Positions 1 through 10,274 of a stretch of 63,656 nucleotides of DNA are shown here, one piece after another. The stretch is from the NCBI GenBank assembly GCA_004144595.1, contig SEEM01000029.1:1-63656 (forward strand). The letters are read 5' to 3'. A model generated the notes under the pieces. It worked only from the letters and a program-made list of their open reading frames with translations. It was not told the DNA's origin and made no database searches. Each line of letters starts with the position of its first letter. Position 1 is the stretch's first letter. The stretch comes from Hyphomicrobiales bacterium (GTDB taxonomy: Bacteria; Pseudomonadota; Alphaproteobacteria; Rhizobiales; Beijerinckiaceae). The translations under genes were made by a program, and so were the position numbers.

Positions 1-332
1 GCCCAGCGATTGCGCCCCCTGGCGAGAGCCTCGAGCGCTGCATAGATGCGCTCGAGCGTCTCAGGGAAGCGCTGGATAGGCGCGAGCGGATAGGAGAGCG
101 AGAACACGACCGCGCCGGCTTCCGTCAGGGCGGTGGCGACGGCCTGCCCCTCGGCCGGCGAGCCGCTGTTGAAGTGGCCGCCATGCAGGTGCAGCACGAG
201 CCCGGCATTATCCGGAACCTCGGCGGGAACGTAGAGCCGGCCTGTGAAGCTCTCTCCACGGGCGCTCAGGGTTTCCTCCCGCCAGAAGACGGAGAGGACC
301 GGTTGCAGTTTCTGCGCGGCGATCGCGGGCAT
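1..332 (-). CDS. alpha/beta hydrolase, N-terminal part (partial)
   Basis: The reverse strand reads openly from an ATG at 332 to the window edge (110 codons), so the C-terminal part, with the expected catalytic Asp and His, is missing. Near residue 49 it has LHLHGG followed by HFNSGS. This is the HGG oxyanion-hole signature of the hormone-sensitive-lipase/acetyl-hydrolase type of alpha/beta hydrolase, and the later LSYPLAP fits the same family (established family pattern). Likely role: hydrolysis of a small carboxylic ester in the cytoplasm, as no signal peptide is visible. It is divergent from the LysR gene at 441, a common regulator-target arrangement. The substrate cannot be judged. Confidence 0.75.
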   Translation of the reverse strand, partial: MPAIAAQKLQPVLSVFWREETLSARGESFTGRLYVPAEVPDNAGLVLHLHGGHFNSGSPAEGQAVATALTEAGAVVFSLSYPLAPIQRFPETLERIYAALEALARGRNRW

Positions 333-440
333 GGCTCACCCTCGCTGTTGCGGTGCACCACGAGATAGTGAATCGGAATTTCGGAATAAATACGCTATCT
401 GCTCATTCATTGTTCACGTATGGAAACAATCCGAGGACAT
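333..440. promoter_or_regulatory. divergent promoter region, hydrolase / LysR gene
   Basis: This 108-bp AT-richer gap separates the divergent hydrolase and LysR genes. TCGGAAT occurs twice, at 373-379 and 381-387, inside a segment bracketed by ATAG (365-368) and CTAT (395-398). LysR regulators usually bind such divergent gaps. Assigning the repeat as their site is inference. Confidence 0.3.
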
Positions 441-1442
441 ATGGACCAGCTTGCCGCGATGCGGGCTTTCGTGCGGGTGGTGGAGACCGGCACCTTCACG
501 CGCGCCGCCGATCTCCTGGACATGCCGAAACCGACGGTTACCAAGCTGATCCAGCAGTTGGAGGCGCATCTGCGCGCCAAGCTGCTGAACCGGACGACGC
601 GGCGCGTGACCGTGACGATGGACGGCGCGGCCTATTACGAACGGGCGCTGCGCCTGCTCGACGAACTCTCGGAACTGGATGCGAGTCTCACGCTGGCGCA
701 GGCGCGCCCGAGCGGGCGGCTCAGGGTGGATTGCAGCTCCTCGCTGGCGGTTTCGGTGATCATCCCGGCACTGCACGAGTTCCACGCGCGCTATCCCGAT
801 ATCCAGCTCGATCTCGGCCTGAGCGACCGCGCTGCGGACCTGATCGGCGAGAATCTCGATTGCGCGGTGCGGGCGGGCGAGATCGCCGACCAGAGCCTGA
901 TCGCGCGGCGGATCGGCGAGATGCAGCTGATCACCTGCGCGACGCCCGATTACCTCGCCCGCTTCGGCACGCCACTGCATCCGCGCGACATCGAGGATGG
1001 GCACCAGATCGTCGCCTACCGGCCGGCGCTCGGCGGCCGGGTGTTGCCGCTGGTCTACCAGAGCCTCAGCGAAACGATCGAAGTCGGCGGGCGCTACATG
1101 ATCGCGCTCAATGACGGCATGGGCTATCTCGCGGCCGGGCTCGCCGGTCACGGCATCATGCAGTTGCCGACCTTCATGGCCCGCGTGCCGATCGCGGATG
1201 GGCGGCTCGTGCCCTTGCTGATGGACTGGTGCACGGCGCCGAAGCCGCTGCACATCGTCTATCCGCCGAACCGCCACCTCAGCAACAAGGTGCGCGTCTT
1301 CGTCGACTGGCTGGCGGAGCTGTTCGCGCGCGATGAGTTCGTCCTGTCGCGTGGCGCGAGCTGCAAGCCGACGATCCTGCCCTCCGTGCCGATGCCGATC
1401 CCGGCAAAGGCCGGTCAGCTCTCTTCGAGCAGCAGCGCGTAG
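441..1442 (+). CDS. LysR-family transcriptional regulator
   Basis: This 333-residue protein has an N-terminal winged helix-turn-helix (about residues 1-60: MDQLAAMRAFV, then TFTRAADLL, PTVTKLIQQLE and LLNRTTRRV). A periplasmic-binding-protein-like effector domain follows from about residue 90. This is the standard LysR architecture of the CrgA/AaeR-like group that opens with MDQ. I chose the ATG at 441 because CCGAGGA lies just before it and family members begin there; an ATG at 420 is also in frame. The last 28 bases overlap convergently with the 3' end of the ptsN-like gene. The likely target is the divergent hydrolase gene (inference from position). Confidence 0.85.
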   Translation: MDQLAAMRAFVRVVETGTFTRAADLLDMPKPTVTKLIQQLEAHLRAKLLNRTTRRVTVTMDGAAYYERALRLLDELSELDASLTLAQARPSGRLRVDCSSSLAVSVIIPALHEFHARYPDIQLDLGLSDRAADLIGENLDCAVRAGEIADQSLIARRIGEMQLITCATPDYLARFGTPLHPRDIEDGHQIVAYRPALGGRVLPLVYQSLSETIEVGGRYMIALNDGMGYLAAGLAGHGIMQLPTFMARVPIADGRLVPLLMDWCTAPKPLHIVYPPNRHLSNKVRVFVDWLAELFARDEFVLSRGASCKPTILPSVPMPIPAKAGQLSSSSSA

Positions 1443-1861
1443 ATGTCCTCGCCGCCCGCGGCATTGCGGATGCGCTCGCGGATTTCGGCCGGCCGCAGGC
1501 GTTTTGCGATGCATGCGAGAGCATCGATGCGCCCCTTGCCGCCGTTCACCGGCGTCAACACCAGGCAGACGAGATCGACCGGCGCACCGTCGATCGCTTC
1601 ATAGGCGACGGGCTTATCGAGCCGTGCCAGCAGGCCGAAAGGCTCGGCGAGACCTTCGACCGGCGCATGGGGCATCGCCAGCCCGCCGCCGACGCCGGTC
1701 GAGCCGAGCGCCTCGCGGCGGTTCAGTGCGTCGAGGATCGCGGCTTCAGGCAAGGTGAGCTGTTCCGACGCTTTCCTTGCGAGAGCGCGGAGCAGGGCCG
1801 GCTTGTTCGCGGCGGCGAGCTTCACGATGGAACGTGGGCGGATGATGTCGGATGGGATCAT
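1415..1861 (-). CDS. ptsN: PTS EIIA (nitrogen-type) domain protein, PtsN-like
   Basis: A 148-residue single-domain EIIA protein. The phosphorylatable histidine is H65 in GLAMPHAP, matching the G-[IL]-A-x-P-H signature of EIIA-Ntr. The opening IIRPRSIVKLAAANK fits the start of PtsN proteins. I chose the ATG at 1861 because homology begins there. The gene starts 25 bp after kdpE and looks like the last gene of the kdp operon. In E. coli unphosphorylated EIIA-Ntr binds KdpD and raises kdp expression (established), so a dedicated EIIA encoded with KdpDE could tune the sensor here (inference). Rhizobiales usually carry another ptsN near rpoN, so this is probably a paralogue. Confidence 0.85.
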   Translation of the reverse strand: MIPSDIIRPRSIVKLAAANKPALLRALARKASEQLTLPEAAILDALNRREALGSTGVGGGLAMPHAPVEGLAEPFGLLARLDKPVAYEAIDGAPVDLVCLVLTPVNGGKGRIDALACIAKRLRPAEIRERIRNAAGGEDIYALLLEES

Positions 1862-1886
1862 GGTGGGTTGCGCCGGGCGGCGGGGC

Positions 1887-2579
1887 TTATTCGGCTTCGC
1901 GCAGGCGATAGCCGACGCCGGTCTCGGTGGTGATGTATTGCGGCTGGTCGGGGATGCGCTCGATCTTCTGGCGGAGCTGCCGGACATAGACGCGCAGATA
2001 CTGCACATCGGCCGAGGCGCCCCAGACCTGCTTCATCAGGAACTGGTGGGTCAGCACCTTGCCGGCATGCTGCACGAGGATGCGCAGGATGTCGTATTCC
2101 TTGGGCGAGAGCTTCACCTCCTGCTCGCCCAGCCTGACGATGCGCTTGACGAGGTCGACCGAAAGCTCGCCGGTCTGGAAGATCGGCTTCTCGCCGTGCT
2201 GCTGGAGCTTGTGGCGCAAGGCGACCCGCAGGCGGGCCGCCAGTTCCTTCATGCCGAAAGGCTTGGTGACATAGTCGTCGGCGCCGTTCTCCAGGGCCTC
2301 GACGATGCCGGCCTCGTCGGTGCGGCTCGACAGGATGACGATCGGCAGGGCGAGCGCCTCGGCGCGCCATTTCTGCAGAAGCTCCTGCCCGGAAAGGTCG
2401 GGCAGGCCGAGATCGAGGATGACGAGATCGGGCAGTTCCTCGGCGATGCGCTCGATCGCCTCGCGTGCCGTCGCGGCTTCGCGGATGGCATAGCCCTCGG
2501 TCGAGAGGCCGACGCGCAGCAGGCGGCGGATCGCCGGCTCGTCGTCCACGACCAGCACCTTGATGTCCGTTGCGGTCAT
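1887..2579 (-). CDS. kdpE: KdpE response regulator of the potassium two-component system
   Basis: A 230-residue OmpR/PhoB-type regulator. The receiver domain (about 1-115) carries the acidic pair DD at 12-13, the phosphoacceptor D56 in LVILDLGLP and the switch lysine in VTKPFG. A winged-helix DNA-binding domain follows (about 130-228: [13 protein letters not shown], then [16 protein letters not shown]). Its start overlaps the kdpD stop by 4 bp (ATGA), so the pair is translationally coupled. It should be phosphorylated by KdpD and activate the kdp promoter. The 11-bp-period direct repeat at 10275-10294 is a plausible binding site. Confidence 0.97.
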   Translation of the reverse strand: MTATDIKVLVVDDEPAIRRLLRVGLSTEGYAIREAATAREAIERIAEELPDLVILDLGLPDLSGQELLQKWRAEALALPIVILSSRTDEAGIVEALENGADDYVTKPFGMKELAARLRVALRHKLQQHGEKPIFQTGELSVDLVKRIVRLGEQEVKLSPKEYDILRILVQHAGKVLTHQFLMKQVWGASADVQYLRVYVRQLRQKIERIPDQPQYITTETGVGYRLREAE

Positions 2580-5284
2580 GTGTGGGGTTCCAAAGGTTTG
2601 GGCGGGGCGTCGGCGGGCATGCGGATGGTGAAGACCGCGCCGCTCCGGTCGGCCCGGTTCGCGGCCGTGATCGTGCCGCCCATCGCCTCGATGAAGCCGC
2701 GGCAGATGGCGAGGCCGAGCCCGGTTCCGGCGCGGACCTGATCGCCCTTCCGGACGCGGTAGAAGCTGTCGAAGATGCGTTCCAGATCGGCGGGCGGCAA
2801 GCCCGGCCCCTCGTCCGTCACCGTCACCAGCACCTCGCGGCCGTCCCGCCGGGCGCGGATGGCGATGGCGCTGCCGGCGAGGGCGTATTTCGCTGCGTTG
2901 TCGAGCAGGTTGAACAGCACCTGCTCGAACAGGACGGGGTCGAGCCTGAGCATCGGCAGGTCGTCGGGCAGGGCGGTTTCGATGCCGTGGCCGGCGGTGA
3001 TCTTCGCGGCGCGGCGCAAGGCGCTGCCGACCACGTCGGCGACATCGACCAAAGCTGCGTTGGGCTCCATCGCGCCGGATTCGATCCGGGTCATGTCGAG
3101 GAGATTGGCGATGAAGCGATGGAGGCGCTCGGATTCGTCGATCACCGTCGCGAGCAGGGCGGTGCGATCCTCTTCCGGCAGGGCGCCATGATAATCGCGC
3201 AAGGTGCCGGCCGCGCCCATGATCGAGGCCAATGGCGTCTTCAAGTCATGCGAGATCGAGGTGAGGAGCGCCGAGCGCAGGCGGTCGGCCTCGGCCGCGA
3301 GCTTGGCCCGGTCGACATCGGCGACGAGCTGGATGCGCTCGATGGCGACGGCGGCCTGATCGGCGAGCGCATCGAGCAGGCGTTGCTGCTCCGGCGTCAG
3401 CAGCGGGCCTTCCTTGTCGTCGTCGAGGCCGATCACGCCGATGGCGGTGCGGCCGGTGCGCAGCGGCAGGTAGAGCCGCTTGGCGCCCGGCAGGGTGTCG
3501 GCACCGCGCCCGGCCGGGCGGTCATGCTCCCAGGCCCAGCGCGCGGCGGCGATATCGGCATCGACCAGCGTGTCGTCGGGCGGATAGCCGGCGCGGACTG
3601 CGATCGTTCCATCCTCCGGCATCAGGATGACGACGCGGACGCGCAGCATCGAGGCGATCTGGAAGGCGCTGGCCCAGAGCACGTCGTCGAGCGTGCCGGT
3701 GCCCGCGAGCTTCTTCGAGAAGAGATAGAGGTCCTCGGTGGTGCGGGCGCGCTGGCGGGCGGCAGTGGCCTGGCGCTGGACGCGGGCGGTCAGGTTCGAG
3801 GCGATCAGCGCGACGAGCAGGAAGAAGCCGAGCGCGACGACGTTCTCGGGGTCGCTTATGGTCAGGGTGTAGAGCGGCGCGATGAAGAAGAAATTCAGCG
3901 CGAGTGCGCTCAGAAGCGAGGCGAAGAGGGCCGGCCCAAGGCCCGTGGTCACGGCCGAGGCAAGCACGGCGGTGAGGAAGACCAAAGCAATATTGCGCAG
4001 GTCCATGATCTGGCTGAGCAGTTCGGCCGCACCGAGCGCGACCGCGACATAGGCAATCGCCGCGACATAGGGTTGCGACGAGAAGCTCTGCTGGCCGGCG
4101 GCGGAGATCGAGCCGTCCGTCTCGGGCCGTTGTTCGCGCAACGCGACGACATGGATTCCGATATCGCCGGCGCGATTGATCAGTTCATGGGAAACCGAGG
4201 GCCGCAGCCATTCGCGCCAGCGCGGCTTGGCCGGCTTGCCGACGATGATCTGGGTGACGTTGCCGGCGGCTGCGTGCCGGAGGATTTCGCCAGCCACGTC
4301 CTGACCGGGCAGGGTGATCGCCTCGGCGCCGAGCTGTGCCGCGAGCCTCAGCGCATTGGCTATCCGGGTCTTGGCCGCTTCGCTCAGGGCCGCGGCCTGC
4401 GGCGTCTCGACATGGAGCGCGGCCCAGGGGGCGCGCAGGCGGTCGGCCTGCCGCTTGGCATGGCGGATCAGGCCGGGCGCCCCGGCGCTGTCGTCGATGC
4501 AGACCAGGATGCGCTCGCCCGCCGCCCAGGGGCCGGAGATCGCGTGTTCCTGCATGTGGCTGAGGAGCTGCTCGTCGACCCGCTGCGCGGTGCGGCGCAG
4601 CGCGAGTTCGCGCAGGGCCGTCAGGTTGCCAGGCGAGAAGTAATTGGCGACGGCGCGTTTGGCGGTCTTGCCGAGATAGACCTTGCCCTCTTCGAGGCGC
4701 TTGATCAGGTCGGCCGGCGTCAGGTCGATGATCTCGATGTCGTCGGCGCGGTCGATGATCGAATCCGGCACGGTCTCGCGGACGCGGATGCGGGTGATCT
4801 GGGCGACGACGTCGTTCAGGCTCTCGACATGCTGGATGTTGAGCGTGGTGTAGACGTCGATGCCGCGCGACAGCAGCTCCTCGACATCGAGATAGCGCTT
4901 GGGGTGGCGGCTGCCGGGTGCGTTGGTATGGGCGAGCTCGTCGACGAGGACCAGCGCCGGGCGGCGCGCGAGGATCGCGTCCAGGTCCATCTCGTCGAGG
5001 GCGCGGCCCTTGTAGTCGACGAGCCGGCGCGGGACGATCTCGAAGCCGTCGACCAAGCCTTGCGTCTCGCTGCGGCCATGGGTCTCGACGACGCCGATCA
5101 CGACATCGACGCCCTCGGCGCGGCGGGCACGTCCCGAGGTCAGCATCTCATAGGTCTTGCCAACGCCCGGCGCCGCGCCGAGGAAGATCTTGAGGTGCCC
5201 GCGGCCCTCGCGCTGGGCGCTGGCCAGCAGCGCCTCCGGTGAGGGCCTGCCTCTCGTCTCGCGATGGCTGTCGGCGATGGTCAT
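2576..5284 (-). CDS. kdpD: KdpD sensor histidine kinase
   Basis: A 902-residue inner-membrane sensor with the full KdpD architecture. The N-terminal KdpD domain carries Walker [10 protein letters not shown] at residues 36-44, followed by a universal-stress-like domain (from about 250). Four closely spaced membrane helices (about 400-495, DUF4118) and a GAF-like region come next. The dimerisation domain has phosphoacceptor H679 in SISHDLKTP, and the ATPase domain has an N box (NLLDNAAKY) and G boxes ([16 protein letters not shown]). I preferred the ATG at 5284; a TTG at 5365 would overlap kdpC. It senses potassium limitation or osmotic state and phosphorylates KdpE. Possible modulation by the EIIA protein at 1415 is inference. 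Confidence 0.97.
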   Translation of the reverse strand: MTIADSHRETRGRPSPEALLASAQREGRGHLKIFLGAAPGVGKTYEMLTSGRARRAEGVDVVIGVVETHGRSETQGLVDGFEIVPRRLVDYKGRALDEMDLDAILARRPALVLVDELAHTNAPGSRHPKRYLDVEELLSRGIDVYTTLNIQHVESLNDVVAQITRIRVRETVPDSIIDRADDIEIIDLTPADLIKRLEEGKVYLGKTAKRAVANYFSPGNLTALRELALRRTAQRVDEQLLSHMQEHAISGPWAAGERILVCIDDSAGAPGLIRHAKRQADRLRAPWAALHVETPQAAALSEAAKTRIANALRLAAQLGAEAITLPGQDVAGEILRHAAAGNVTQIIVGKPAKPRWREWLRPSVSHELINRAGDIGIHVVALREQRPETDGSISAAGQQSFSSQPYVAAIAYVAVALGAAELLSQIMDLRNIALVFLTAVLASAVTTGLGPALFASLLSALALNFFFIAPLYTLTISDPENVVALGFFLLVALIASNLTARVQRQATAARQRARTTEDLYLFSKKLAGTGTLDDVLWASAFQIASMLRVRVVILMPEDGTIAVRAGYPPDDTLVDADIAAARWAWEHDRPAGRGADTLPGAKRLYLPLRTGRTAIGVIGLDDDKEGPLLTPEQQRLLDALADQAAVAIERIQLVADVDRAKLAAEADRLRSALLTSISHDLKTPLASIMGAAGTLRDYHGALPEEDRTALLATVIDESERLHRFIANLLDMTRIESGAMEPNAALVDVADVVGSALRRAAKITAGHGIETALPDDLPMLRLDPVLFEQVLFNLLDNAAKYALAGSAIAIRARRDGREVLVTVTDEGPGLPPADLERIFDSFYRVRKGDQVRAGTGLGLAICRGFIEAMGGTITAANRADRSGAVFTIRMPADAPPKPLEPHT

Positions 5285-5336
5285 GCGGGTCCGCACGGAA
5301 AGCGACGGCGCATCGCGCGCCGCCGGGGTCTTTGTG

Positions 5337-5942
5337 TCAGCGCTGGGCGGCGCCGTCGAGAGCAAGGTTCAGCGCGAGCACGTTGACGACGGGCTCGCCG
5401 ATGAAGCCGAGCTTGCGCTTCTCGACGAGGGTATCGACCAACGCCTTCAGCGTCGCCGGGTCGGCATTGCGGGCCTTGGCGACGCGCGCGATCTGGAAAT
5501 AGGCGGCCTCCGGCGAGATATGCGGGTCGAGCCCGCTGCCGGAGGTCGTGACCAGCTCCATCGGCACCGGCGCGTCCGGGTTCTCGGCCTTGAGCTTTTC
5601 TGTCTCGGCCTTGATGCGCTCGATCAGCTTCTGATTGGACGGGCCGAGATTGGAGCCGCCCGAACTTGCTGCATTATAGGGCGCGTCGACCGTCTTCGTG
5701 CTGTCGTTCGGGTCGGTGCCCACCGTTGCCGAGGGGCGGCCGTGGAAATAGCGCTCGCTGGTGAAGGTCTGGCCGATCAGGCTGGAGCCGATGATCTTGC
5801 CGTCCTTCTCGATCAGGCTGCCATTGGCCTGCCGCGGGAAGACGGCCTGGGCGATGCCGGTCATGGCGAGGGGATAGGCGAGGCCGGTAATGACGGTCAG
5901 CGCGACGATCATCACGAGGGCGGGGCGGATCTGCTTGAGCAT
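5337..5942 (-). CDS. kdpC: KdpC subunit of the potassium-transporting P-type ATPase
   Basis: A 201-residue protein with one N-terminal membrane helix (about residues 7-28) and a periplasmic domain bearing the KdpC hallmarks: [25 protein letters not shown] and [10 protein letters not shown]. KdpC sits between KdpA and KdpB and assists ATP-driven potassium uptake (established). I used the ATG at 5942, which begins MLKQIRPAL as in the family. It starts 11 bp after the kdpB stop and ends 52 bp before the chosen kdpD start, all on one strand. Confidence 0.97.
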   Translation of the reverse strand: MLKQIRPALVMIVALTVITGLAYPLAMTGIAQAVFPRQANGSLIEKDGKIIGSSLIGQTFTSERYFHGRPSATVGTDPNDSTKTVDAPYNAASSGGSNLGPSNQKLIERIKAETEKLKAENPDAPVPMELVTTSGSGLDPHISPEAAYFQIARVAKARNADPATLKALVDTLVEKRKLGFIGEPVVNVLALNLALDGAAQR

Positions 5943-5953
5943 GGTCGAATTCC

Positions 5954-7999
5954 TCAGATGAGGCCGATGGCGGTGATGGCCATGTCGATGGCCTTGATGC
6001 CGATGAAGGGGACGACGAGGCCGCCGAGCCCGTAGACCAGCAGGTTGCGGCCGAGCAGGGCGCCGGCGCCGACCGCGCGGTACTTCACGCCCTTCAGCGC
6101 GAGCGGGATCAGCGCGACGATGATCAGCGCGTTGAAGATGATCGCGGAGAGGATGGCGCTCTGCGGCGTCTGCAGCCCCATGATGTTGAGCGCGCCGAGC
6201 TGCGGGTAGAAGGCGAGGAACATCGCCGGGATGATGGCGAAATACTTGGCGACGTCGTTGGCGATCGAGAAGGTCGTCAGCGCGCCGCGCGTCATCAGGA
6301 GCTGCTTGCCGATCTCGACGATCTCGATGAGCTTGGTCGGGTCCGAGTCGAGATCGACCATGTTGCCGGCCTCGCGCGCGGCGACCGTGCCGGTGTTCAT
6401 GGCGACGCCCACATCGGCCTGGGCGAGGGCGGGCGCATCGTTGGTGCCGTCGCCGCACATCGCGACGAGCTTGCCCTTGGCCTGTTCCTCGCGGATCAGG
6501 GCGAGCTTGTTCTCGGGCGTGGCCTGGGCGAGGAAGTCGTCGACCCCAGCCTCGGCCGCGATGGCGGCGGCGGTCATCGGATTGTCGCCGGTGATCATCA
6601 CCGTGCGGATGCCCATGCGGCGCAGTTCGGTGAAGCGCTCGCGGATGCCGCCCTTGACGATATCCTTGAGGTGGATGACGCCGAGCAGGCGCCCGTCGCG
6701 GGCGACCGCGAGCGGCGTGCCGCCGGCCTTGGCGATCTCGGCGGCGATCGCCTGGACCTCGCGCACAGCCTCGCTGCCGGCACCCTCGACATGTTTCAGC
6801 ACCGCGTCGACCGCGCCCTTGCGGATCTGCGAGCCCTCGAGATCCACGCCGCTCATCCGGCTCTGCGCGGTGAAGGGCACGAAGATGGCATGGAGCGCGC
6901 CCATGTCGCGGGCGCGGATGGCGTATTTCTCCTTGGCGAGCACGACGATCGAGCGGCCTTCCGGCGTCTCGTCGGCGAGCGAGGCGACCTGCGCCGCATC
7001 AGCGAGCTCCTGCTCGCCGACGCCGCGCACCGGGCGGAACTCGGTCGCCTGGCGGTTGCCGAGCGTGATCGTGCCGGTCTTGTCGAGGAGCAGCGTGTCG
7101 ACGTCGCCGGCGGCCTCGACGGCGCGGCCGGACATGGCGAGGACGTTGAAGCGCACGAGGCGATCCATGCCGGCGATGCCGATGGCCGAGAGCAGGGCAC
7201 CGATCGTGGTTGGGATCAGCGTGACGAATAGCGCGACCAACACGACGACCGGGATATAGCCGCCGGCATAGGTGGCGAAGCTCGGTATCGTCACGGTCGC
7301 GAGCACGAAGATCAGCGTCATCCCGGCGAGCAGGATGTTGAGCGCGATCTCGTTCGGCGTCTTCTGGCGCTCGGCGCCCTCGACCAGCGCAATCATGCGG
7401 TCGATGAAGGTCGAGCCGGCGGCCGCTGTAATGCGCACGCGAATCCAGTCGGACAGCACCTGCGTGCCGCCGGTCACGGCAGAGCGGTCGCCGCCGGATT
7501 CGCGGATCACGGGGGCGGATTCGCCGGTGATCGCGGCCTCGTTGACCGAGGCGACGCCTTCGATGACCTCGCCATCGGAGGGGATGATGTCGCCGGCCTC
7601 GACCAGCACGACATCGCCGAGCTTGAGCGAGGTGCCAGGCACGAGCCTGAACTGGCTGCGATCATCGCCCCCGAGAAGCTTGGCTTCGGTCTCGGAGCGG
7701 GTCTTGCGCAGCGAATCGGCCTGGGCCTTGCCGCGGCCTTCAGCCACCGCTTCCGCGAAATTGGCGAAGAGCACGGTGAACCAGAGCCAGAGCACGATCT
7801 GGAAGGAGAAGCCGAGATTGGCGCCTCCGGTGGCCAGATCTTTCAGGAAGAGGACGGTGGTCAGCGCGGAGACCACGGCGACGACGAACATCACCGGGTT
7901 GCGGGCGAGGCTGCGCGGGTCGAGCTTGCGGAAGGCGTCGGCGAGGGCCGGCAGCAGGATCCGGGCATCGATCAGGCTCGCGGATTTGGACGGGCTCAT
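5954..7999 (-). CDS. kdpB: KdpB, catalytic P-type ATPase subunit
   Basis: A 681-residue P-type ATPase with the phosphorylated aspartate D306 in DKTGTITLG. The actuator motif TGES (in ITGESAPV), the nucleotide-binding segment and the hinge [12 protein letters not shown] are all present, as are about seven membrane helices. Length and order match KdpB (about 680 residues). It hydrolyses ATP to drive potassium import through KdpA at the inner membrane. An SD-like GGAG precedes the ATG at 7999. Unlike the textbook kdpFABC order, a 56-codon frame sits between this gene and kdpA. Confidence 0.98.
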   Translation of the reverse strand: MSPSKSASLIDARILLPALADAFRKLDPRSLARNPVMFVVAVVSALTTVLFLKDLATGGANLGFSFQIVLWLWFTVLFANFAEAVAEGRGKAQADSLRKTRSETEAKLLGGDDRSQFRLVPGTSLKLGDVVLVEAGDIIPSDGEVIEGVASVNEAAITGESAPVIRESGGDRSAVTGGTQVLSDWIRVRITAAAGSTFIDRMIALVEGAERQKTPNEIALNILLAGMTLIFVLATVTIPSFATYAGGYIPVVVLVALFVTLIPTTIGALLSAIGIAGMDRLVRFNVLAMSGRAVEAAGDVDTLLLDKTGTITLGNRQATEFRPVRGVGEQELADAAQVASLADETPEGRSIVVLAKEKYAIRARDMGALHAIFVPFTAQSRMSGVDLEGSQIRKGAVDAVLKHVEGAGSEAVREVQAIAAEIAKAGGTPLAVARDGRLLGVIHLKDIVKGGIRERFTELRRMGIRTVMITGDNPMTAAAIAAEAGVDDFLAQATPENKLALIREEQAKGKLVAMCGDGTNDAPALAQADVGVAMNTGTVAAREAGNMVDLDSDPTKLIEIVEIGKQLLMTRGALTTFSIANDVAKYFAIIPAMFLAFYPQLGALNIMGLQTPQSAILSAIIFNALIIVALIPLALKGVKYRAVGAGALLGRNLLVYGLGGLVVPFIGIKAIDMAITAIGLI

Positions 8000-8032
8000 A
8001 AGAGGCTCCAGCGGAGAGGTGTCGGGTCCGGC

Positions 8033-8203
8033 TCAGGCGGCGACGAGGCCGGCGAGCGCCCGGACGAGCAGCAGGACGAGGAACAGCGCGACCGTCAGGC
8101 CGAGGATCAGGGTGGCCGGGCGCGGGGGCGCCCTGTCCTGTTCCCTCGAGGTCGCGTCGCGGTGGACGGCGTCCCGACGCATTTGGCGTAGGCAGCTTGC
8201 CAT
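8033..8203 (-). CDS. small single-span membrane protein between kdpA and kdpB
   Basis: A 56-residue frame, too short for routine gene calling. A basic, polar N-terminal half (MASCLRQMRRDAV) is followed by one strongly hydrophobic helix at about residues 31-53 (TLILGLTVALFLVLLLVRAL) and a very short tail. A near-perfect Shine-Dalgarno (GAGGAGG) overlaps the kdpA stop and stands 6 nt before the ATG at 8203, which indicates coupled translation with kdpA. The stop lies 33 bp before the kdpB start. I know no characterised protein in this position. Its size and topology (positive N-terminus inside, one helix) suggest an accessory subunit of the Kdp complex, by analogy with KdpF. That is inference. 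Confidence 0.7.
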   Translation of the reverse strand: MASCLRQMRRDAVHRDATSREQDRAPPRPATLILGLTVALFLVLLLVRALAGLVAA

Positions 8204-8213
8204 GGTGGCCTCC

Positions 8214-9917
8214 TCAGAAGCTCTGGCCGGCGAGCATCGCGAGATGCTCGACGATCGGGCCGACGGCCAGCGCCGGGAAGAAGGTCAGGCCGCCTACGAT
8301 CAGGATGACGCCGACGAGCAGGCCGACGAAGAGCGGGCCGTCCGTCGGGAAGGTGCCGACCGATGCGGGCACCGATTTCTTCGCAGCGAGCGATCCGGCG
8401 ATGGCGAGCGCCGGGATGATGACCAGGAAGCGGCCGACCAGCATCGTGATGCCGAGCGTGGTGTTGTACCAGAGCGTGTTGGCCGAGAGGCTGGCGAAGG
8501 CGGAGCCGTTATTCGCCGCCGCCGAGGTATAGGCGTAGAGGATCTCGGAGAAGCCATGCGGGCCGCTATTGCCGGTGGAAGCGACTGCGCCGGGCAGGAC
8601 CACCGCGATCGCCGTGAAGACCAGCATGCCGGCCGGCAGGCAGAGGATGGCGAGCATCGCCATCTTGACCTCGCGGGCCTCGATCTTCTTGCCGAGATAT
8701 TCCGGCGTGCGGCCGACCATCAGGCCGGCGACGAAGATCGCCAGCACGACGAAGAGGACGATGCCGTAGAAGCCGGCGCCGACCCCGCCGACGATGACCT
8801 CGCCGAGCTCCATGTTGATCAGCGGGATCATGCCGCCGAGCGCGGTGAAGCTGCCATGCATGGCGTTGACCGCGCCGCAGGAGGCAGCGGTGGTGACGAC
8901 GGCGAAGAGGGCCGAGAGCGGGACCCCGAAGCGCATCTCCTTGCCTTCGAGGTTGCCGCCCTGGAGGCCGAGCGCCTGGACCAGCGGGTTGCCCGAGGCT
9001 TCCGCCCAGTAGCAGAGGGCGATACCGGCGATGAACAGCACGCCCATTGCCGAGAGGATCACCCAGCCCTGGCGCTCGTTGCCGACCATCCGGCCGAAGA
9101 CATTCGTGAGCGCTGCGCCGATCGCGAAGATCGAGACCATCTGGATGAGGTTCGAGATGGCGTCGGGGTTTTCGAAGGGGTGGGCGGCATTGGCATTGAA
9201 GAAGCCGCCGCCATTGGTGCCGAGCATCTTGATCGCGACCTGCGAGGCGACCGGGCCGCGCGCGATCGTCTGCTGTGCGCCCTCGAGCGTCGTCGCGGTG
9301 ACGGCGGCGTCGAAGGTCTGCGGCATGCCGAGCGCGACATAGGCCAGCGTCAGCAGGATGCAAAGCGGGAGCAGGACGTAGAGCGTCGCGCGGGTCAGAT
9401 CGACCCAGAAGCTGCCGACGGATTTGGCCGAGGCGCGGGCGAAGCCGCGGATCAGCGCGATGGCGATGGCGATGCCGGTCGCGGCCGAGACGAAGTTCTG
9501 CACGGTCAGGCCGAGCATCTGCGTCAGGTAGGAGAGGGTGCTCTCGCCGCCATAGCCCTGCCAGTTGGTGTTGGTGACGAAGCTCACGGCCGTGTTGAAG
9601 GCGAGGTCGGGCGCAACCGCGCTCATGCCGTCCGGGTTCAGCGGCAGATGGCCCTGAAACCGCTGCAGCCCGTAAAGCAGCAGCAGGCCGGCGAGGTTGA
9701 ACAGCAGCAGCGCGACCGCATAGGAGCTCCAGTGCTGTTCCTCGCGTTCATGTGTGCCGGCAAGCGCATAGAGCCCGCGCTCGATCGGCGCGAGCACGGG
9801 GGAGAGGACCGTGCGCTCGCCGTTGAAGACGCGCGTCATGTAGCTGCCGAGCGGCTTCACCAAAGCGAGCACGATCGCGCAGAAAAGGAGAATCTGGCTC
9901 CAGCCATAGAATGTCAT
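8214..9917 (-). CDS. kdpA: KdpA, potassium-channel-like subunit
   Basis: A 567-residue polytopic membrane protein (about ten helices) with the four KdpA pore-loop signatures: [37 protein letters not shown] and NNGSAFA. These form the potassium selectivity filter, related to Trk/Ktr channels (established). Start ATG at 9917 gives MTFYGWSQ; length equals the family norm. It is encoded 29 bp downstream of kdpF, and its stop is embedded in the Shine-Dalgarno of the small gene at 8203. Confidence 0.98.
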   Translation of the reverse strand: MTFYGWSQILLFCAIVLALVKPLGSYMTRVFNGERTVLSPVLAPIERGLYALAGTHEREEQHWSSYAVALLLFNLAGLLLLYGLQRFQGHLPLNPDGMSAVAPDLAFNTAVSFVTNTNWQGYGGESTLSYLTQMLGLTVQNFVSAATGIAIAIALIRGFARASAKSVGSFWVDLTRATLYVLLPLCILLTLAYVALGMPQTFDAAVTATTLEGAQQTIARGPVASQVAIKMLGTNGGGFFNANAAHPFENPDAISNLIQMVSIFAIGAALTNVFGRMVGNERQGWVILSAMGVLFIAGIALCYWAEASGNPLVQALGLQGGNLEGKEMRFGVPLSALFAVVTTAASCGAVNAMHGSFTALGGMIPLINMELGEVIVGGVGAGFYGIVLFVVLAIFVAGLMVGRTPEYLGKKIEAREVKMAMLAILCLPAGMLVFTAIAVVLPGAVASTGNSGPHGFSEILYAYTSAAANNGSAFASLSANTLWYNTTLGITMLVGRFLVIIPALAIAGSLAAKKSVPASVGTFPTDGPLFVGLLVGVILIVGGLTFFPALAVGPIVEHLAMLAGQSF

Positions 9918-9946
9918 GGGAAGGCTTTCTCAGCTCGCGCCGGCGC

Positions 9947-10036
9947 TCAGAAGCGCTCCGGGCGCAGCAGCGCATAGGTGAGGTAGACGAGCAGGACCGC
10001 AGTCACCGCGCCGCCGAGGAGATAGTCGACGAACAT
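9947..10036 (-). CDS. kdpF: KdpF, small stabilising subunit
   Basis: A 29-residue single-helix peptide (MFVDYLLGGAVTAVLLVYLT, then YALLRPERF). The ending ALLRPERF is the hallmark of KdpF, the lipid-like stabiliser of the KdpABC complex. It lies directly upstream of kdpA and has GGAG 6 nt before the ATG at 10036. Confidence 0.95.
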   Translation of the reverse strand: MFVDYLLGGAVTAVLLVYLTYALLRPERF

Positions 10037-10047
10037 GGGGGGCTCCT

Positions 10048-10128
10048 TCAGAGCGCGTTGCAGGCCGAGACATAGGCCAGGGCTGCCGCGAAGAAGCCGA
10101 GACCGAGCGCGAGCATGGCGATATCCAT
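10048..10128 (-). CDS. 26-residue membrane peptide leading the kdp operon
   Basis: A short frame (MDIAMLALGLGFFAAALAYV, then SACNAL) begins with ATG at 10128, has AGGA about 8 nt upstream and stops 11 bp before kdpF. It is one hydrophobic helix with a short polar end containing Cys. I recall similar tiny proteins ending in A-C-x-x-L just ahead of kdpF in other bacterial kdp operons, but none with an assigned role. It may be an extra single-helix subunit or a leader peptide. Confidence 0.65.
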   Translation of the reverse strand: MDIAMLALGLGFFAAALAYVSACNAL

Positions 10129-10274
10129 TGCCGAGGTCCTTTCGACCGGGCGTTACCGAGGGGTCGATGGACGCGAGCCAGCCTTCCGCGGAAGGCGAGA
10201 GCGCAGGGCATCGACCATGGCGGGATTATCGTGCTGGAGGCATAGCCGTTCGAGACGGCTGATGGCGTCGCAGA

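Noticed and set aside
2570..5242. An 890-codon open frame antisense to kdpD (similar ones lie opposite kdpA, the ABC-like gene at 30331 and macB)
   Set aside because: The opposite strands carry unmistakable proteins with catalytic motifs; the antisense translations are Arg/Gly/Asp-rich and motif-free.
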